Assembly: GCF_027942865.1 (NCBI RefSeq)
Contig: NC_134528.1
Span: 23,646,586-23,710,585 of the forward strand
From: Odontesthes bonariensis
Lineage: Eukaryota; Chordata; Actinopteri; Atheriniformes; Atherinopsidae
DNA length: 64,000 nt
Direction of reading: 5' to 3'
Part shown: positions 1 to 8,457 of the stretch, in pieces
Layout of the letters: each line of letters starts with the position of its first letter
Numbering within the stretch: position 1 is the first letter of the stretch
Notes under the pieces: generated by a model
What the model was told of the DNA's origin: nothing
Seen by the model: only the letters and a program-made list of their open reading frames with translations
The model's database searches: none
Translations under genes and position numbers: made by a program

Positions 1-1
1 C

Positions 2-286
2 AACGAGCGTCATAAGCGCACTCGCACAGTGGTGGAGCGCTCTATTGGTGTGTTGAAGGCCAGGTGGATGTGTCTGGATACAGCGGGGGGGAAACTGTTC
101 TATAGCCCAGAGAAAGCATGCCAGATTATCCTGGCATGCTGCGTTTTGCATAATATCGCCATGAACAAGGGTGTCCCACTACCTGAACCAGTCCAGGCAG
201 ACAACATGCCAGGAGACCCCCTCTGGACTGCCCCATCAAAGTGCCATCATGATGAGGGAACTACTGATTGCACGGCTATAGGGTAG
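2..286 (+). CDS. Harbinger transposase (HARBI1-like DDE nuclease), C-terminal fragment
   Basis: This is the C-terminal end of a PIF/Harbinger transposase, the DDE nuclease that cuts and pastes the element together with its Myb-like partner. The reading frame is open from base 2, so the start lies upstream of the window. The motif RTVVERSIGVLKARWMCLD fits the block carrying the third catalytic acidic residue (E of VERSIG) in the DDE_Tnp_4 family. It is followed by the typical ACCVLHNIAMNKGVPLP tail. About 95 residues are visible, against roughly 350-400 in full proteins. The frame ends at a stop at 284-286 with no internal break. It could be a domesticated HARBI1 relative, but the adjacent convergent Myb-like gene favours a transposon copy. 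Confidence 0.75.
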   Translation, partial: NERHKRTRTVVERSIGVLKARWMCLDTAGGKLFYSPEKACQIILACCVLHNIAMNKGVPLPEPVQADNMPGDPLWTAPSKCHHDEGTTDCTAIG

Positions 287-334
287 GCTATCATGCTGTA
301 ATTGAAAATAATCAAGGACTTGGAAAGGTTGGTT

Positions 335-537
335 TTACATTTTATTCTGAGAAGTTGTCAACGCATCTGCTATGCATGCAAGACTAGTTGCAATCTTCTC
401 CAACGTCCCAGACATATTCTCCGGACATTTGAGAATGTGCTCTTGATTTTTCAGCACCGCGTTGGATACCACTTGTGTGCGTGGGAGACAGCGGTGAGCT
501 GGAGCACCGAGTTGGGCTGCGTCTAATTGGTCTTCCT
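335..537 (-). pseudogene. Possible 3' exon of the Harbinger Myb-like gene
   Basis: On the minus strand a frame ends with an amphipathic helix-like tail (KNQEHILKCPENMSGTLEKI...). Myb/SANT-like proteins of Harbinger elements often end in a similar helical segment. A plausible splice acceptor (TTTATTTAG) lies just before 537, which would make this the second exon. The first exon at 735-1132 has its own stop at 735, so the connection is uncertain. The alternative is that the frame is simply 3' untranslated transposon sequence. Confidence 0.35.
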
Positions 538-734
538 CTAAATAAAATGATTGAACATGATTGACTATTCCTTTCACATACATAATATTTACAACATTTG
601 AACAAAGGGAAAATGAGTAGAATCGGAGGATCTTATTTAAATGTTTTTTTTTCCATGGTAGTCGTTCATTATGACACTGAATTTATGAAAACAAGAAATT
701 ATTTGAAACATACCATAACAATCAGGTATGTCTA

Positions 735-1132
735 TCAGGTGTCCAGGGGAACATCTTCCATTGAAATGCCTGACAGTGCAACATCACCTATAATGGAGCA
801 TATTTTTTCATCCATCTGATCCATGTGACGCAGGTTCCCCCTTGACCTCCTCCAGTGGCAGTAACTGAACGCCTGGCCATGGCGAGACGTTTTTTTGAAG
901 CCATCTTCACATCAAACCACTTTTTTTTCACTTCTGTGGCAGTACGCGCCACAGGAGACACAGAATTAACAGCAGTCGTGATTTTGTCCCACTCCTTTGC
1001 TTTAGCAGGCCCCGTAATTCCACTGCTGACACTACTAAAAATGACAGCTTTTCTTTTCTGGATCTCTGAAAGCAGAACTTCAATTTCAGAGCCAGTGAAG
1101 TTGTTCTTTTTGCGCCTTGGTGCCATTCTCAT
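735..1132 (-). pseudogene. Harbinger Myb/SANT-like DNA-binding protein, frameshifted
   Basis: This encodes the DNA-binding partner of a Harbinger transposase. These proteins bind the transposon ends and carry the transposase to the nucleus and DNA. Reading starts at 1132 (a second ATG two codons later also fits). The first ~95 residues carry a Myb/SANT-like domain with the family pattern: RRKKNNFTGSEIEVLLSEI, then AKEWDKITTAVNSVSP and EVKKKWFDVKMASKKR. Around 836-842, at a run of five G/C bases, the frame breaks. The expected continuation (MDEKICSIIGDVALSGI) lies in the next frame and stops at 735. A one-base indel in the homopolymer explains this. The gene converges on the transposase fragment at 2-286. 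Confidence 0.7.
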
Positions 1133-1180
1133 GAATTAACGCTTCCTGGCACAGGAAACAAAAAGCGTGGCCTTATAAGG

Positions 1181-1863
1181 TATTATTTTGGGCGTGAAGT
1201 ATGCAAATTTACTATCCTTGTGCACGTTCACTTGAATACGCACAGGTGGGATTCATCATGTTTACGCATGTAGTTTACACACTTTTTCGAAGTTAAGAGC
1301 GTTTGTTGAATCTGACGTGGCGTGTTAAAAAAGTAAGAGAAATTTAGAATAAATATACGAAAATGTTCTTGCATGAGGCCCAATGAGTGCACCAAATTTA
1401 GTGCAAATCTATCCAAAAGATGATGGCAATGCAAGAGGAAATTTCACGAGGTTAACGTTTTTCAGATCTGTCCTCTACACAGTAATATATAAGAAAAAGT
1501 CAATGGAACTCCACAGTCATTGGTTTCATTGCATGGGGATCATGAATATCTGTTAAACTCCATGGCAATCTATTGTATTGTTTTTTAAAGTATTTGACTC
1601 TGGCCCGAAGAAGTAGACAAACTGACAGACTATCCATGGAGTCCTGTCATTACAATGTCAAAAAAAAGTTAGGGTTATTAGCCTCTTGTGTCTTTAATGT
1701 GTATTTGTTTTTAAGGTATCTGAATTGAATAAATACTTTCAAACAGGGTGGGCAAAAAATAAAGTCATATCATTATAGAGACAGGTGAGCATGTTTTTTA
1801 ATAGTAACATTTACAAGGTTGTGACATTCACCACCTTCATTCATTTTAGCCAATGCTCTAACC
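1181..1863. other. AT-rich DNA without recognised gene
   Basis: No convincing coding frame. The first part (to about 1440) may still be the terminal part of the Harbinger element. The rest is AT-rich sequence with no repeat that I can name. Confidence 0.5.
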
Positions 1864-1960
1864 CAGGGGTGTCAAAGTGGTCCATGAAAGGGCCGTGTGG
1901 GTGCAGGTTTTTGTTCCAACCCTGCGACAGCACAGCTGACTTGTTTCATTCAATCAACTG

Positions 1961-2166
1961 AACGAAAGTTACGTATGTAACTACAGTTCTATGAATCCTG
2001 GATGACCGCCAGAGGCGGTGCTTTCAAGCACTGGATGATACATCTTGCGCATGCGCAGGTCGAGTGTTAATACCAATAACGTCACTCGTGACCCCCTGCT
2101 GACCCCGGAGAGCCTATATACTTCCGGCAACATCAGCAGGTCAGTCCTTACAGAATCTTCTCGCGA
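1961..2166. repeat. DIRS inverted terminal repeat, 3' side of the element
   Basis: Inverted match to 8156-8334, including CTTGCGCATGCGCAGGTCGA, the TATATACTTCCGG block and CATCAGCAGGTCAGTCC. The outermost ~50 bp (AACGAAAGTTACGTATGTAA onward) is absent from the other terminal repeat. It is instead complementary to the left half of the internal complementary region, as expected for DIRS. Confidence 0.88.
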
Positions 2167-2197
2167 GTATACGAGGATTCTGAGTGACAGAACGCTC

Positions 2198-2299
2198 TGG
2201 CGGTCATCCAGGATTCATAGAACCGTAGTTACATACGTAACTTTCGTTCTATTTCATCCTTACTGACCGCCAGAGGCGGTGCTTTCAAGCACTGGATGA
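2198..2299. repeat. DIRS internal complementary region (ICR)
   Basis: The first half (about 2198-2250) is the reverse complement of the outer end of the left terminal repeat: GTAGTTACATACGTAACTTT. The second half (about 2250-2299) is the reverse complement of the outer end of the right terminal repeat: CTATTTCATCCTTACTGACC. The halves meet at a GTT shared by both ends. This arrangement templates completion and circularisation of DIRS cDNA. Confidence 0.88.
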
Positions 2300-2341
2300 C
2301 TAATACCAGAAAAGTCACGAGGAATCCAGCACCTACTCACT

Positions 2342-3360
2342 TTATTGAGAGGAAGCAGCAGAGTCGGGCAGCAGGACCACAGCCAACGGGTTGGGAGTGG
2401 CAACATTCACCCGATAGAACCTGGAGAAGGTACTCGGTGACGCCCATGACGCTGCTTCACAGATGTCTTCCAGGGGAACGCCCCGTAGGGCTGCCCATGA
2501 GGTCGAGACAGCTCTGGTGGAGTGGCAGCTCACCCCAGCTGGCTGGGGGCGCCCACTTCCCTCATATGCCTGGGTGATGGCGTCCACCACCCAGTGAGAC
2601 AGTCGCTGTTTAGAGAGCGCACAGCCTCTCCGAGGGCCACCGTAGCAGATGAAGAGCTGGTCCGACTGCCTGATACCGGCAGTCGCGGCCACGTAGGCTC
2701 TCAGAGCCCGCACAGGGCACAGTAGGCGTAACCTGTCCTCCCCCTCCGGGGGAACAAACTGTGCCAGGTGGATAGGTCTGTTAGATGAAGACAGCACCTT
2801 CGGGAGAAAAGCGGGGTTCGGCCATAGGGAAACCCCTGAGCCATCCGAGTTCCACCTCATGCAGGAGTCGCTCACCGACAGAGCATGCAGCTCCCCGACG
2901 CGCTTCGCTGACGCGATAGCGAGTGGAAAGGCGGTCTTAGCGGAGACCCACCTCAGCCCTGCCTGAGCAAGGGGTTCAAAGGGAGGCGCGCACAGGGCGC
3001 CGAGCACCAGGTGCAGATCCCATGGCGGGGTGCGCCGCACTCGTGGGGGCGCAGCCGCCGCGCACCTTTCAGGAAAAGGGACACCAACCTGTGGCTTCCC
3101 ACCGTGCCGTTATCCACTCGAGCATGCCGAGAGGAAATGGCCGCCACATACACCCTCAGGGTAGCGGGGGACCGGCCGTCATCCAGGAGTGACTGGAGGA
3201 ACTCCAGAATCCTAGGGACAGGACTGTGCACAGGGTCCTCACCCCTGTCCAAGCACCATGTAGTGTACAGCCGCCACCTCTGTTCATAAAGCGCCCGGGT
3301 AGAAGGCGCCCTCGTGTTTAGGATGGTATGGCATACCTCGCCAGAGCACTCAGTCAGCAT
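2342..3360 (-). pseudogene. DIRS tyrosine recombinase, one-base frameshift
   Basis: This is the integrase of the element, a tyrosine recombinase that inserts the circular cDNA. The start ATG (3360) overlaps the RT stop codon (ATGCTGA), a compact arrangement. The N-terminal core-binding region is in the first frame (STRALYEQRWRLYTTWCLDR, then SPATLRVYVAAISSRH). At about 3043-3048, a run of G on the + strand, the frame shifts. The catalytic domain continues in the next frame: first Arg in SAKRVGELHAL, the H-x-x-R box in CHSTRAVSTSWA, and the nucleophilic Tyr in FSRFYRVNV. The span of 1,019 bases is one short of 340 codons, so a single-base deletion explains the break. If it is not a sequencing error, no full-length recombinase is made. 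Confidence 0.85.
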
Positions 3361-5597
3361 CGGGTCGGGCCCTGCAGTGGCCAGACCCACAGCTGCAGGC
3401 GGGACGGGTCGGGATGCCAGATCCGACCCTGCCACTGAGACAGGAGATCCCTCCTGTCGGGGAGGCGCCATGGGGAACCGCTGCAGAGCCTGTGCAGCAG
3501 TGGAAACCACGTCCTCCCTGGCCAAAAGGGGGCTACCAACAGCAGCCTGTGGCCCTGCTGGAGGACCCTCTGTAGCGTAGGGACTATCAGAGGGATCGGC
3601 GGGAAAGCATAGAGGAGAACCTCTGGCCAGTCGTGGGCCAGAGCATCCTGTCCCAGGGGACTGCTCTCCTCTGTCAGGGAGAACCAGAGGGGGCAATGGG
3701 TCGACTCTTCTGAGGCAAAGAGGTCCACGTTTGCTCTGCCGAAGGTGGCCCAGATATTGAGCACCACCTCCGGATGGAGCTGCCAATCCCCCGGCGGAGG
3801 CTTGCCACGGGAGAGCAAGTCCGCCGTCTGGTTGCGTTCCCCGGGCAAATACATTGCCCTTAGGCTGGCTAAGCGTGGTGCTGCCCACAGCAGGAGGTCC
3901 CGGGATGCCTGCAGTAGTAGTGCAGACCTGGTGCCACCTTGGTAGTTTATGTGGGAGACGGCCGAAACATTGTCCGACCGCACGAGTACATGTCGGCCCC
4001 TCAAGAAAGGGAGGAAAGCCTGCAACGCTCTGTGTACAGCCCGCAGCTCTAGTGCGTTGATGTGCTGTGAGCGGTCCCGCGCCGGCCACAGCCCCTGAGC
4101 TGTCCGGTTCTGCCACACGGCGCCCCACCCCGAGAGGGAGGCGTCCGTCGTGACTGCCTCGCGACGGGATGCAATGGAGCCCATGGGCATGCCCTGGAGG
4201 AGAAACGAGCGCTTCTTCCACGGGGCCAGGGCAAGAAGGCAACGGTGGGACACCGCGAGCCTCCTGTGCCGGTGTCTCTTGGCGTCCAGGTGAAAGCTGT
4301 GCAACCACCTCTGGAGGGGACGCAGCGACAGCAATCCTAAGGGGACCACAGCAGCCGCAGCTGTCAGTTTCCCCAGGATGCGTAGGAACTCCACGTAGTG
4401 GAACCGCCTGCCTTCCCGAAACGGGAGGAGGTGGCGGAGGATGTCGTCTACCCGCCGCGGCGACGGGCAGGCCATCATGGTGACCGCATCGAGGGTCACC
4501 CCAAGAAAAACTGTGTTCTGTGATGGGACAAGGCCACTCTTTGTAAAATTCACCCTGAGGCCCAAACGGGCCACATGGGAAAGAAGACACGTCGTGTCAA
4601 GGGCCGCCTGAGACTGGGACGGCGCACAGACGAGCCAGTCGTCCAGATACGGCAAGATCTTCATGCCCCGCGACTGTAGGCGCGAGAGGGCTGCCGTCAC
4701 ACACCTGGTGAACACCCGTGGGGAGAGGGAGAGACCAAACGGGAGCACCCTGAACTGGAAATGACGCCCCTGAAAGGCGAATCGCAGAAACTGCCGATGG
4801 TGTGGCGCCACAGGAACGTGAAAGTAGGCATCCTCCAGGTCTATGGAGGTAAACCACTCCCCTCTGGAGACCGTACGCAGAACCTCTGCAGTGGTCAACA
4901 TATGGAACCTCAAGACCTTCAGGAACCTGTTGAGGTTCCTGAGGTCGAGGATAGGTCGGAATCCGCCATCTTTCTTTGCTACCAGAAAGTAAGTCGAGTA
5001 GAACCCCCCGGGGTGCACCTGGGGGTCTACCGGTTCGATAGCACCCTTGCCCAGGAGGGCGTACAGCCCCTGGGCGAGGGCTCGGGCTTTCGCCGGGTCA
5101 CGGATGACAGTCATCCTGACTCGGCCATGGATCGGGGGCCGACGTCGGAACTGAAGTTCGTACCCGTGGGTCAAGGTGGAAAGAACCCACGGGTCCCTGG
5201 TGGAAGCAGCCCAGTAGCTGAGCTGCTGCTGGGAAAAAACGCCGACGGTCGGCCCCGTGGCCTCAGCGTCGGGCCCCCCGACCTCTAGAGGCTCCAGGGG
5301 CACGACAGTCGGTACGTGAGACCTGAGGACGCCCAGGGGGCAGTCGCTCAGGTGCCCGAAAGGGCTGCGCCTGCCGCTGAGCAGGCTGTGGCCGTGAGTA
5401 CTGGGGCCGAAGGAGGCCCCTGGCCCGTGAGTGGGTGCCGCGCTGCGGGGCAGCTGGACGACCCCTAGGGTTGCCAGGCGGCGGCGCGCTTCTGTGAAGC
5501 TCAGACAGCTGCTGTCGGGTCTTCCCAGCTTGGACCGTGCGCTCGAGGGCTTCCAGAGCCGCGGAACCAAACAGCTCCCCCGGTTCCACCGGAACAC
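3354..5597 (-). CDS. DIRS reverse transcriptase / RNase H polyprotein
   Basis: The open frame of 747 codons overlaps the end of gag by about 335 bases in another frame. The true start is therefore unclear: frameshifting, re-initiation or an internal ATG are all possible. Residues ~160-370 are a reverse transcriptase with FRPILDLRNLNRFL, FTSIDLEDAYFHVPV, FRVLPFGLSLSPRVF and the catalytic box YLDD at 317-320. Residues ~480-595 are RNase H, with acidic residues in TTDASLSGWG, ALELRAV, RSDNVSAV and NQTADLLSR. The tail (from VDLFASEESTHCPLWFS) is the conserved C-terminal part of DIRS Pol, where this family carries its Dam-like methylase region. No stop or frameshift is seen. It is followed immediately by the recombinase. 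Confidence 0.9.
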   Translation of the reverse strand: MFRWNRGSCLVPRLWKPSSARSKLGRPDSSCLSFTEARRRLATLGVVQLPRSAAPTHGPGASFGPSTHGHSLLSGRRSPFGHLSDCPLGVLRSHVPTVVPLEPLEVGGPDAEATGPTVGVFSQQQLSYWAASTRDPWVLSTLTHGYELQFRRRPPIHGRVRMTVIRDPAKARALAQGLYALLGKGAIEPVDPQVHPGGFYSTYFLVAKKDGGFRPILDLRNLNRFLKVLRFHMLTTAEVLRTVSRGEWFTSIDLEDAYFHVPVAPHHRQFLRFAFQGRHFQFRVLPFGLSLSPRVFTRCVTAALSRLQSRGMKILPYLDDWLVCAPSQSQAALDTTCLLSHVARLGLRVNFTKSGLVPSQNTVFLGVTLDAVTMMACPSPRRVDDILRHLLPFREGRRFHYVEFLRILGKLTAAAAVVPLGLLSLRPLQRWLHSFHLDAKRHRHRRLAVSHRCLLALAPWKKRSFLLQGMPMGSIASRREAVTTDASLSGWGAVWQNRTAQGLWPARDRSQHINALELRAVHRALQAFLPFLRGRHVLVRSDNVSAVSHINYQGGTRSALLLQASRDLLLWAAPRLASLRAMYLPGERNQTADLLSRGKPPPGDWQLHPEVVLNIWATFGRANVDLFASEESTHCPLWFSLTEESSPLGQDALAHDWPEVLLYAFPPIPLIVPTLQRVLQQGHRLLLVAPFWPGRTWFPLLHRLCSGSPWRLPDRRDLLSQWQGRIWHPDPSRLQLWVWPLQGPTRC

Positions 5598-6804
5598 TGC
5601 GGAGGGTTCTCCTGCAGGCCTCCGAGAGAGGGGACTGCGCCAACCAAACCTGGCGGCGAGCCTGTACGAGAGTAGCCATTACTCGTCCCAACTCCCTGGA
5701 CATCAGTGCAAAGGCCTGTAGAGAGGCGTCAGTAATACCGTGGACAGAAGTGTCCAGCTCAGTCTCCTGCAGGGATGACGACAGGGCGAGCAGCAGGTGG
5801 GACATGGAATTACCCATGCGAGCCATACGTGCTGCCGCCTCATAGGCCTTCGACAGCAATTCGTCCGTAACCCGGCACTGGGGGCGAGGACACCTCGCCT
5901 CCTGTCTCAGAGCCTCATTGGGTGAGACGATCAGGGCGGCAATAGTGGGCTCAACCGCTGGCATGCGGTCCAGGCCGAACTTGGAGGCGTCCTGCATGGC
6001 TGCCAGGGTCCGAGCATCAGCTGTCGGACGGGCAGGGGCCCTAGGGTCCCTCCAGAACTTCTGTAATTCCCTCAGATACTCTTCTGATGGAGGTACAGTT
6101 AGTTCAGCGGGGGTTGAGGAGCGCCTGAAAAAGGCACTGGCCGAAGCTGGCTGAGCCTGCGGCACGTCCAGCTGTAGCCTGGCTAGAGCTGTACGGATGG
6201 CGGCTCCCACAGAGCCGTCCTCACTACCACCCGCAGAGCCACGGGCTGAAGAAAGGGAGCCCGCTGCAGAAGGATGGGAGGCTTCGTCTCCCAGGAGCAC
6301 GTCCGGAGCGTAGTCCTGAAACATAGTAGCCGAAGCTGCTATGGAAAACGCATCCTCCTCCGGCCCGAAGGAGGCCGCTGGAGGAACAAGGGCACCTGGC
6401 AGGGTTGCTCCAGCCCCAGGCTGGAGAGCCAGGAGGAGGGACTTCATGCTGTCAAGCTCCGCTGTCAGCTGATCCACTCTAGAAGTAAGCCCGGACCCCT
6501 TGGCCCTCTTCCCGGAGGTGGGGCCTGCAGTCTCAGCAGGCCGACGCCGTGGTTGGGTAGACCGAGACGGGGCCAGCCGCTGGTCAGGGGTCAACTGAGG
6601 AGACAAGGGAGGGCCCAACAGGCGCTCTACCTCGGCCAGCCTTGCAGCCCTGACAGCATGAGGCAAAATGCCACAATTCATGCAGGACTCGTCTGAGAGA
6701 CCCTGCCTCAGATGTCCGAGGCCGAGGCACGAAGGACACAGATCATGGCCATCCTCAAGCTGCAGAGGAGCCATACAGGCCGAGCAGGAGTGGTTGTGAT
6801 CCAT
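5263..6804 (-). CDS. DIRS Gag-like structural protein
   Basis: This 513-residue open frame is the first gene of the DIRS element. It probably forms the ribonucleoprotein particle in which reverse transcription happens. The N-terminus has cysteine pairs suggesting a small zinc-binding module (CSACM, CPSC, CMNC within residues 8-45). Next come a basic Pro/Arg-rich segment with KRAKG, a leucine-rich helix (residues ~105-130) and a conserved middle block (SEEYLRELQKFWRDPRAPAR). The C-terminus is Arg/Pro/Gln-rich and very basic, suited to nucleic-acid binding. The frame is intact, GC-rich and unlike the AT-rich surroundings. The start is the first ATG of the frame at 6804, after a TA/CA microsatellite. 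Function is inferred from position and family. Confidence 0.85.
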   Translation of the reverse strand: MDHNHSCSACMAPLQLEDGHDLCPSCLGLGHLRQGLSDESCMNCGILPHAVRAARLAEVERLLGPPLSPQLTPDQRLAPSRSTQPRRRPAETAGPTSGKRAKGSGLTSRVDQLTAELDSMKSLLLALQPGAGATLPGALVPPAASFGPEEDAFSIAASATMFQDYAPDVLLGDEASHPSAAGSLSSARGSAGGSEDGSVGAAIRTALARLQLDVPQAQPASASAFFRRSSTPAELTVPPSEEYLRELQKFWRDPRAPARPTADARTLAAMQDASKFGLDRMPAVEPTIAALIVSPNEALRQEARCPRPQCRVTDELLSKAYEAAARMARMGNSMSHLLLALSSSLQETELDTSVHGITDASLQAFALMSRELGRVMATLVQARRQVWLAQSPLSEACRRTLRSVPVEPGELFGSAALEALERTVQAGKTRQQLSELHRSAPPPGNPRGRPAAPQRGTHSRARGLLRPQYSRPQPAQRQAQPFRAPERLPPGRPQVSRTDCRAPGASRGRGARR

Positions 6805-6823
6805 GTCGGGACCACCTCTAGCT

Positions 6824-6824
6824 C

Positions 6825-6863
<39 letters not shown>
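6824..6863. repeat. TA/CA compound microsatellite in the DIRS leader
   Basis: About 12 TA units run directly into about 8 CA units, just upstream of the Gag start on the minus strand. Confidence 0.9.
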
Positions 6864-6924
6864 GTGTATATGACGATAGTATGTATTTATGAATTCTTAT
6901 TCATATATGTCTTCTTCTTAGTTA

Positions 6925-7890
6925 TAGATGAATGCTGGGAGAGGGAGCCGTAAACGGTGCCTTCGCCAACAATCAACTATAGGCCCCTTGGAGAGGGGCA
7001 AGTGAAGGTTTTATTTATTTATTTTTTTTTAAAAGAAAATTCTTCACTTATAGATTTTCATACAAAAGAAAATCCTGTACTCATAGATGAATGCTGGGAG
7101 AGGGAGCCGTAAACGGTGCCTTCGCCAACAATCAACTATAGGCCCCTTGGAGAGGGGCAAGTGAAGGTTTTATTTATTTATTTATTTATTTATTTTTTTT
7201 TTAAAGAAAATTCTTCACTTATAGATTTTCATACAAAAGAAAATCCTGTACTCATAGATGAATGCTGGGAGAGGGAGCCGTAAACGGTGCCTTCGCCAAC
7301 AATCAACTATAGGCCGCCTGTTCTGGGAGCGGGGGGGCGCACACGCCGCCGTGCACCAGGAGAGGGGCTGCTGTAATTATACAATGTCTATAGTTGGATG
7401 CCGGGAGCGGGAGCCGCACACGGTGCCTTCACTGACAACCACTATAGGCCACCTGTTCTGGGAGCGGGGGGCGCACACGCCGCCTTACACCAGGAGAGGG
7501 GCTATTGCTGTATTTATACACCGTCTATAGGTGGATGCCGGGAGCGGGAGCCGCAAACGGTGCCTTCGCCGACAACCACTATAGGCCGCCTGTGCTGGGA
7601 GCGGGGGGCGCACACGCCGCCTTACACCAGGAGAGGGGCTAGTGCAAGTTCTATTAGCTATAGCTGGATGCCGGGAGCGGGAGCCGCACACGGTGCCTTC
7701 ACCGACAACCACTATAGGCCACCTGTTCTGGGAGCGGGGGGCGCACACGCCGCCGTGCACCAGGAGAGGGGCAGAACAATAGCAGCAACAAAATCAAAGA
7801 ACCGGCACAACGAGTTGGCCGCTTAACATAAGTAGGTTACAGATGCCGGGAGAGGGCTAGCAATGTAGCTTCACCGACAATGCAACTATA
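6925..7890. repeat. Tandem repeats in the DIRS 5' leader, two unit types
   Basis: Three units of type A start near 6925, 7084 and 7255 (about 160-170 bp), two of them with a T-rich spacer. They are followed by type B units starting near 7396, 7533 and 7666 (about 135 bp, GC-rich, containing GGAGCGGGGGGCGCACACGC). A decayed unit lies at about 7843. Both types share the core GGAGCCG...CGGTGCCTTC...ACTATAGG. They lie between the right terminal repeat and gag, where the promoter and untranslated leader of the element should be. Confidence 0.88.
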
Positions 7891-8155
7891 AACAGACTGT
7901 TACTCACGTGCAGCGCACAGCACCGGGAGAAGGAGCGAGCATGCTACCTAGACCGGCGCTTGTAACAGCTGGTCAGTAAACTTCATCAGCCGAGGGAAAA
8001 AAAGGTTACATACCTCTCGGCAGTTCGCCGCGGTCTCTGAAGGGCGAGCAGCTCGCAGCCTCGACGGGACGTCGCGAGACCACCAGCAGCGAACGATGAA
8101 GTAGAATTGGTTTTAGAATTCGTCTCATATGCAGACGCAGTACTTACCTTGCGCA

Positions 8156-8334
8156 GCGAGAAGATGAAAAAGGACTGACCTGCTGATGTTGCCGGAAGTA
8201 TATAGGCTCTCCGGGGTCAGCAGGGGGTCACGAGTGACGTTGTTGGTATTAACACTCGACCTGCGCATGCGCAAGATGTATCATCCAGTGCTTGAAAGCA
8301 CCGCCTCTGGCGGTCAGTAAGGATGAAATAGAAC
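8156..8334. repeat. DIRS inverted terminal repeat, 5' side of the element
   Basis: Reverse complement of about 1986-2166. Its outer end (GGCGGTCAGTAAGGATGAAA onward to GAAC at 8334) matches the second half of the internal complementary region rather than the other terminal repeat. Confidence 0.88.
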
Positions 8335-8457
8335 TGTCTGCACTGAAGGTCTTACCAGTTCAGTTGATCGAAGGAAACAAGTCAGCTGTGCTGCTGCAGG
8401 GTTGGAACAGAAACCTGCAGCCACACGGCCCTTTCATGAACCAGTTTGACACCCCTG

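Larger units (their letters stand above)
1..1180. mobile_element. PIF/Harbinger DNA transposon, left part cut off by the window edge
   Basis: A Harbinger-type nuclease C-terminus on the + strand and a Myb/SANT-like gene on the - strand converge here, which is the two-gene arrangement of animal PIF/Harbinger elements. The left terminal repeat lies outside the window. I could not define a right terminal inverted repeat or a 3-bp target duplication, so the right boundary is approximate. A TATA-like CTTATAAGG lies about 40 bp upstream of the Myb-like start on the minus strand (about 1172-1180). The Myb-like gene is frameshifted, so this copy is not autonomous. Confidence 0.7.
1961..8334 (-). mobile_element. 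DIRS-type tyrosine-recombinase retrotransposon, near complete
   Basis: A 6.37-kb element reads right to left: leader, Gag, RT/RNase H, tyrosine recombinase, internal complementary region and inverted terminal repeat. DIRS elements reverse-transcribe into a circular intermediate and integrate through a tyrosine recombinase, leaving no staggered target duplication. That agrees with the clean interruption of the host MITE. Both outer ends carry the trinucleotide AAC (1961-1963 and 8332-8334). The only clear coding lesion I see is a one-base frameshift in the recombinase, so the copy looks young. Confidence 0.9.
1864..8457. mobile_element. Short inverted-end MITE (about 220 bp) split by the DIRS element
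   Basis: The left half (1864-1962) begins CAGGGGTGTCAAAGTGG. The right half (8335-8457) is its inverted counterpart, ending CACCCCTG. Over about 90 bp the two halves are inverted repeats of one another with scattered mismatches. Joining the halves gives a palindromic non-coding element of roughly 220 bp with hAT-like CAGGG ends. The immediate flanks CTAACC (1858-1863) and CCAACC (8458-8463) may be a worn 6-bp duplication; no clean 8-bp hAT duplication is visible. Everything between the halves is the DIRS element. Confidence 0.7.

Noticed and set aside
3354..4857. Second long minus-strand frame (2953-4590) and the frame 4597-4857 overlapping the RT gene
   Set aside because: Only the part after 3360 is real (recombinase N-terminus). 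The rest is an alternate frame of RT/RNase H.
2045..6696. Many open frames on the + strand across the DIRS element
   Set aside because: They are opposite-strand shadows of GC-rich gag, RT and recombinase genes and contain no protein motifs.
6925..7890. Repeat array considered as CRISPR or satellite
   Set aside because: Units are long, unequal and without spacers, lie inside a retrotransposon leader, and this is an animal genome.
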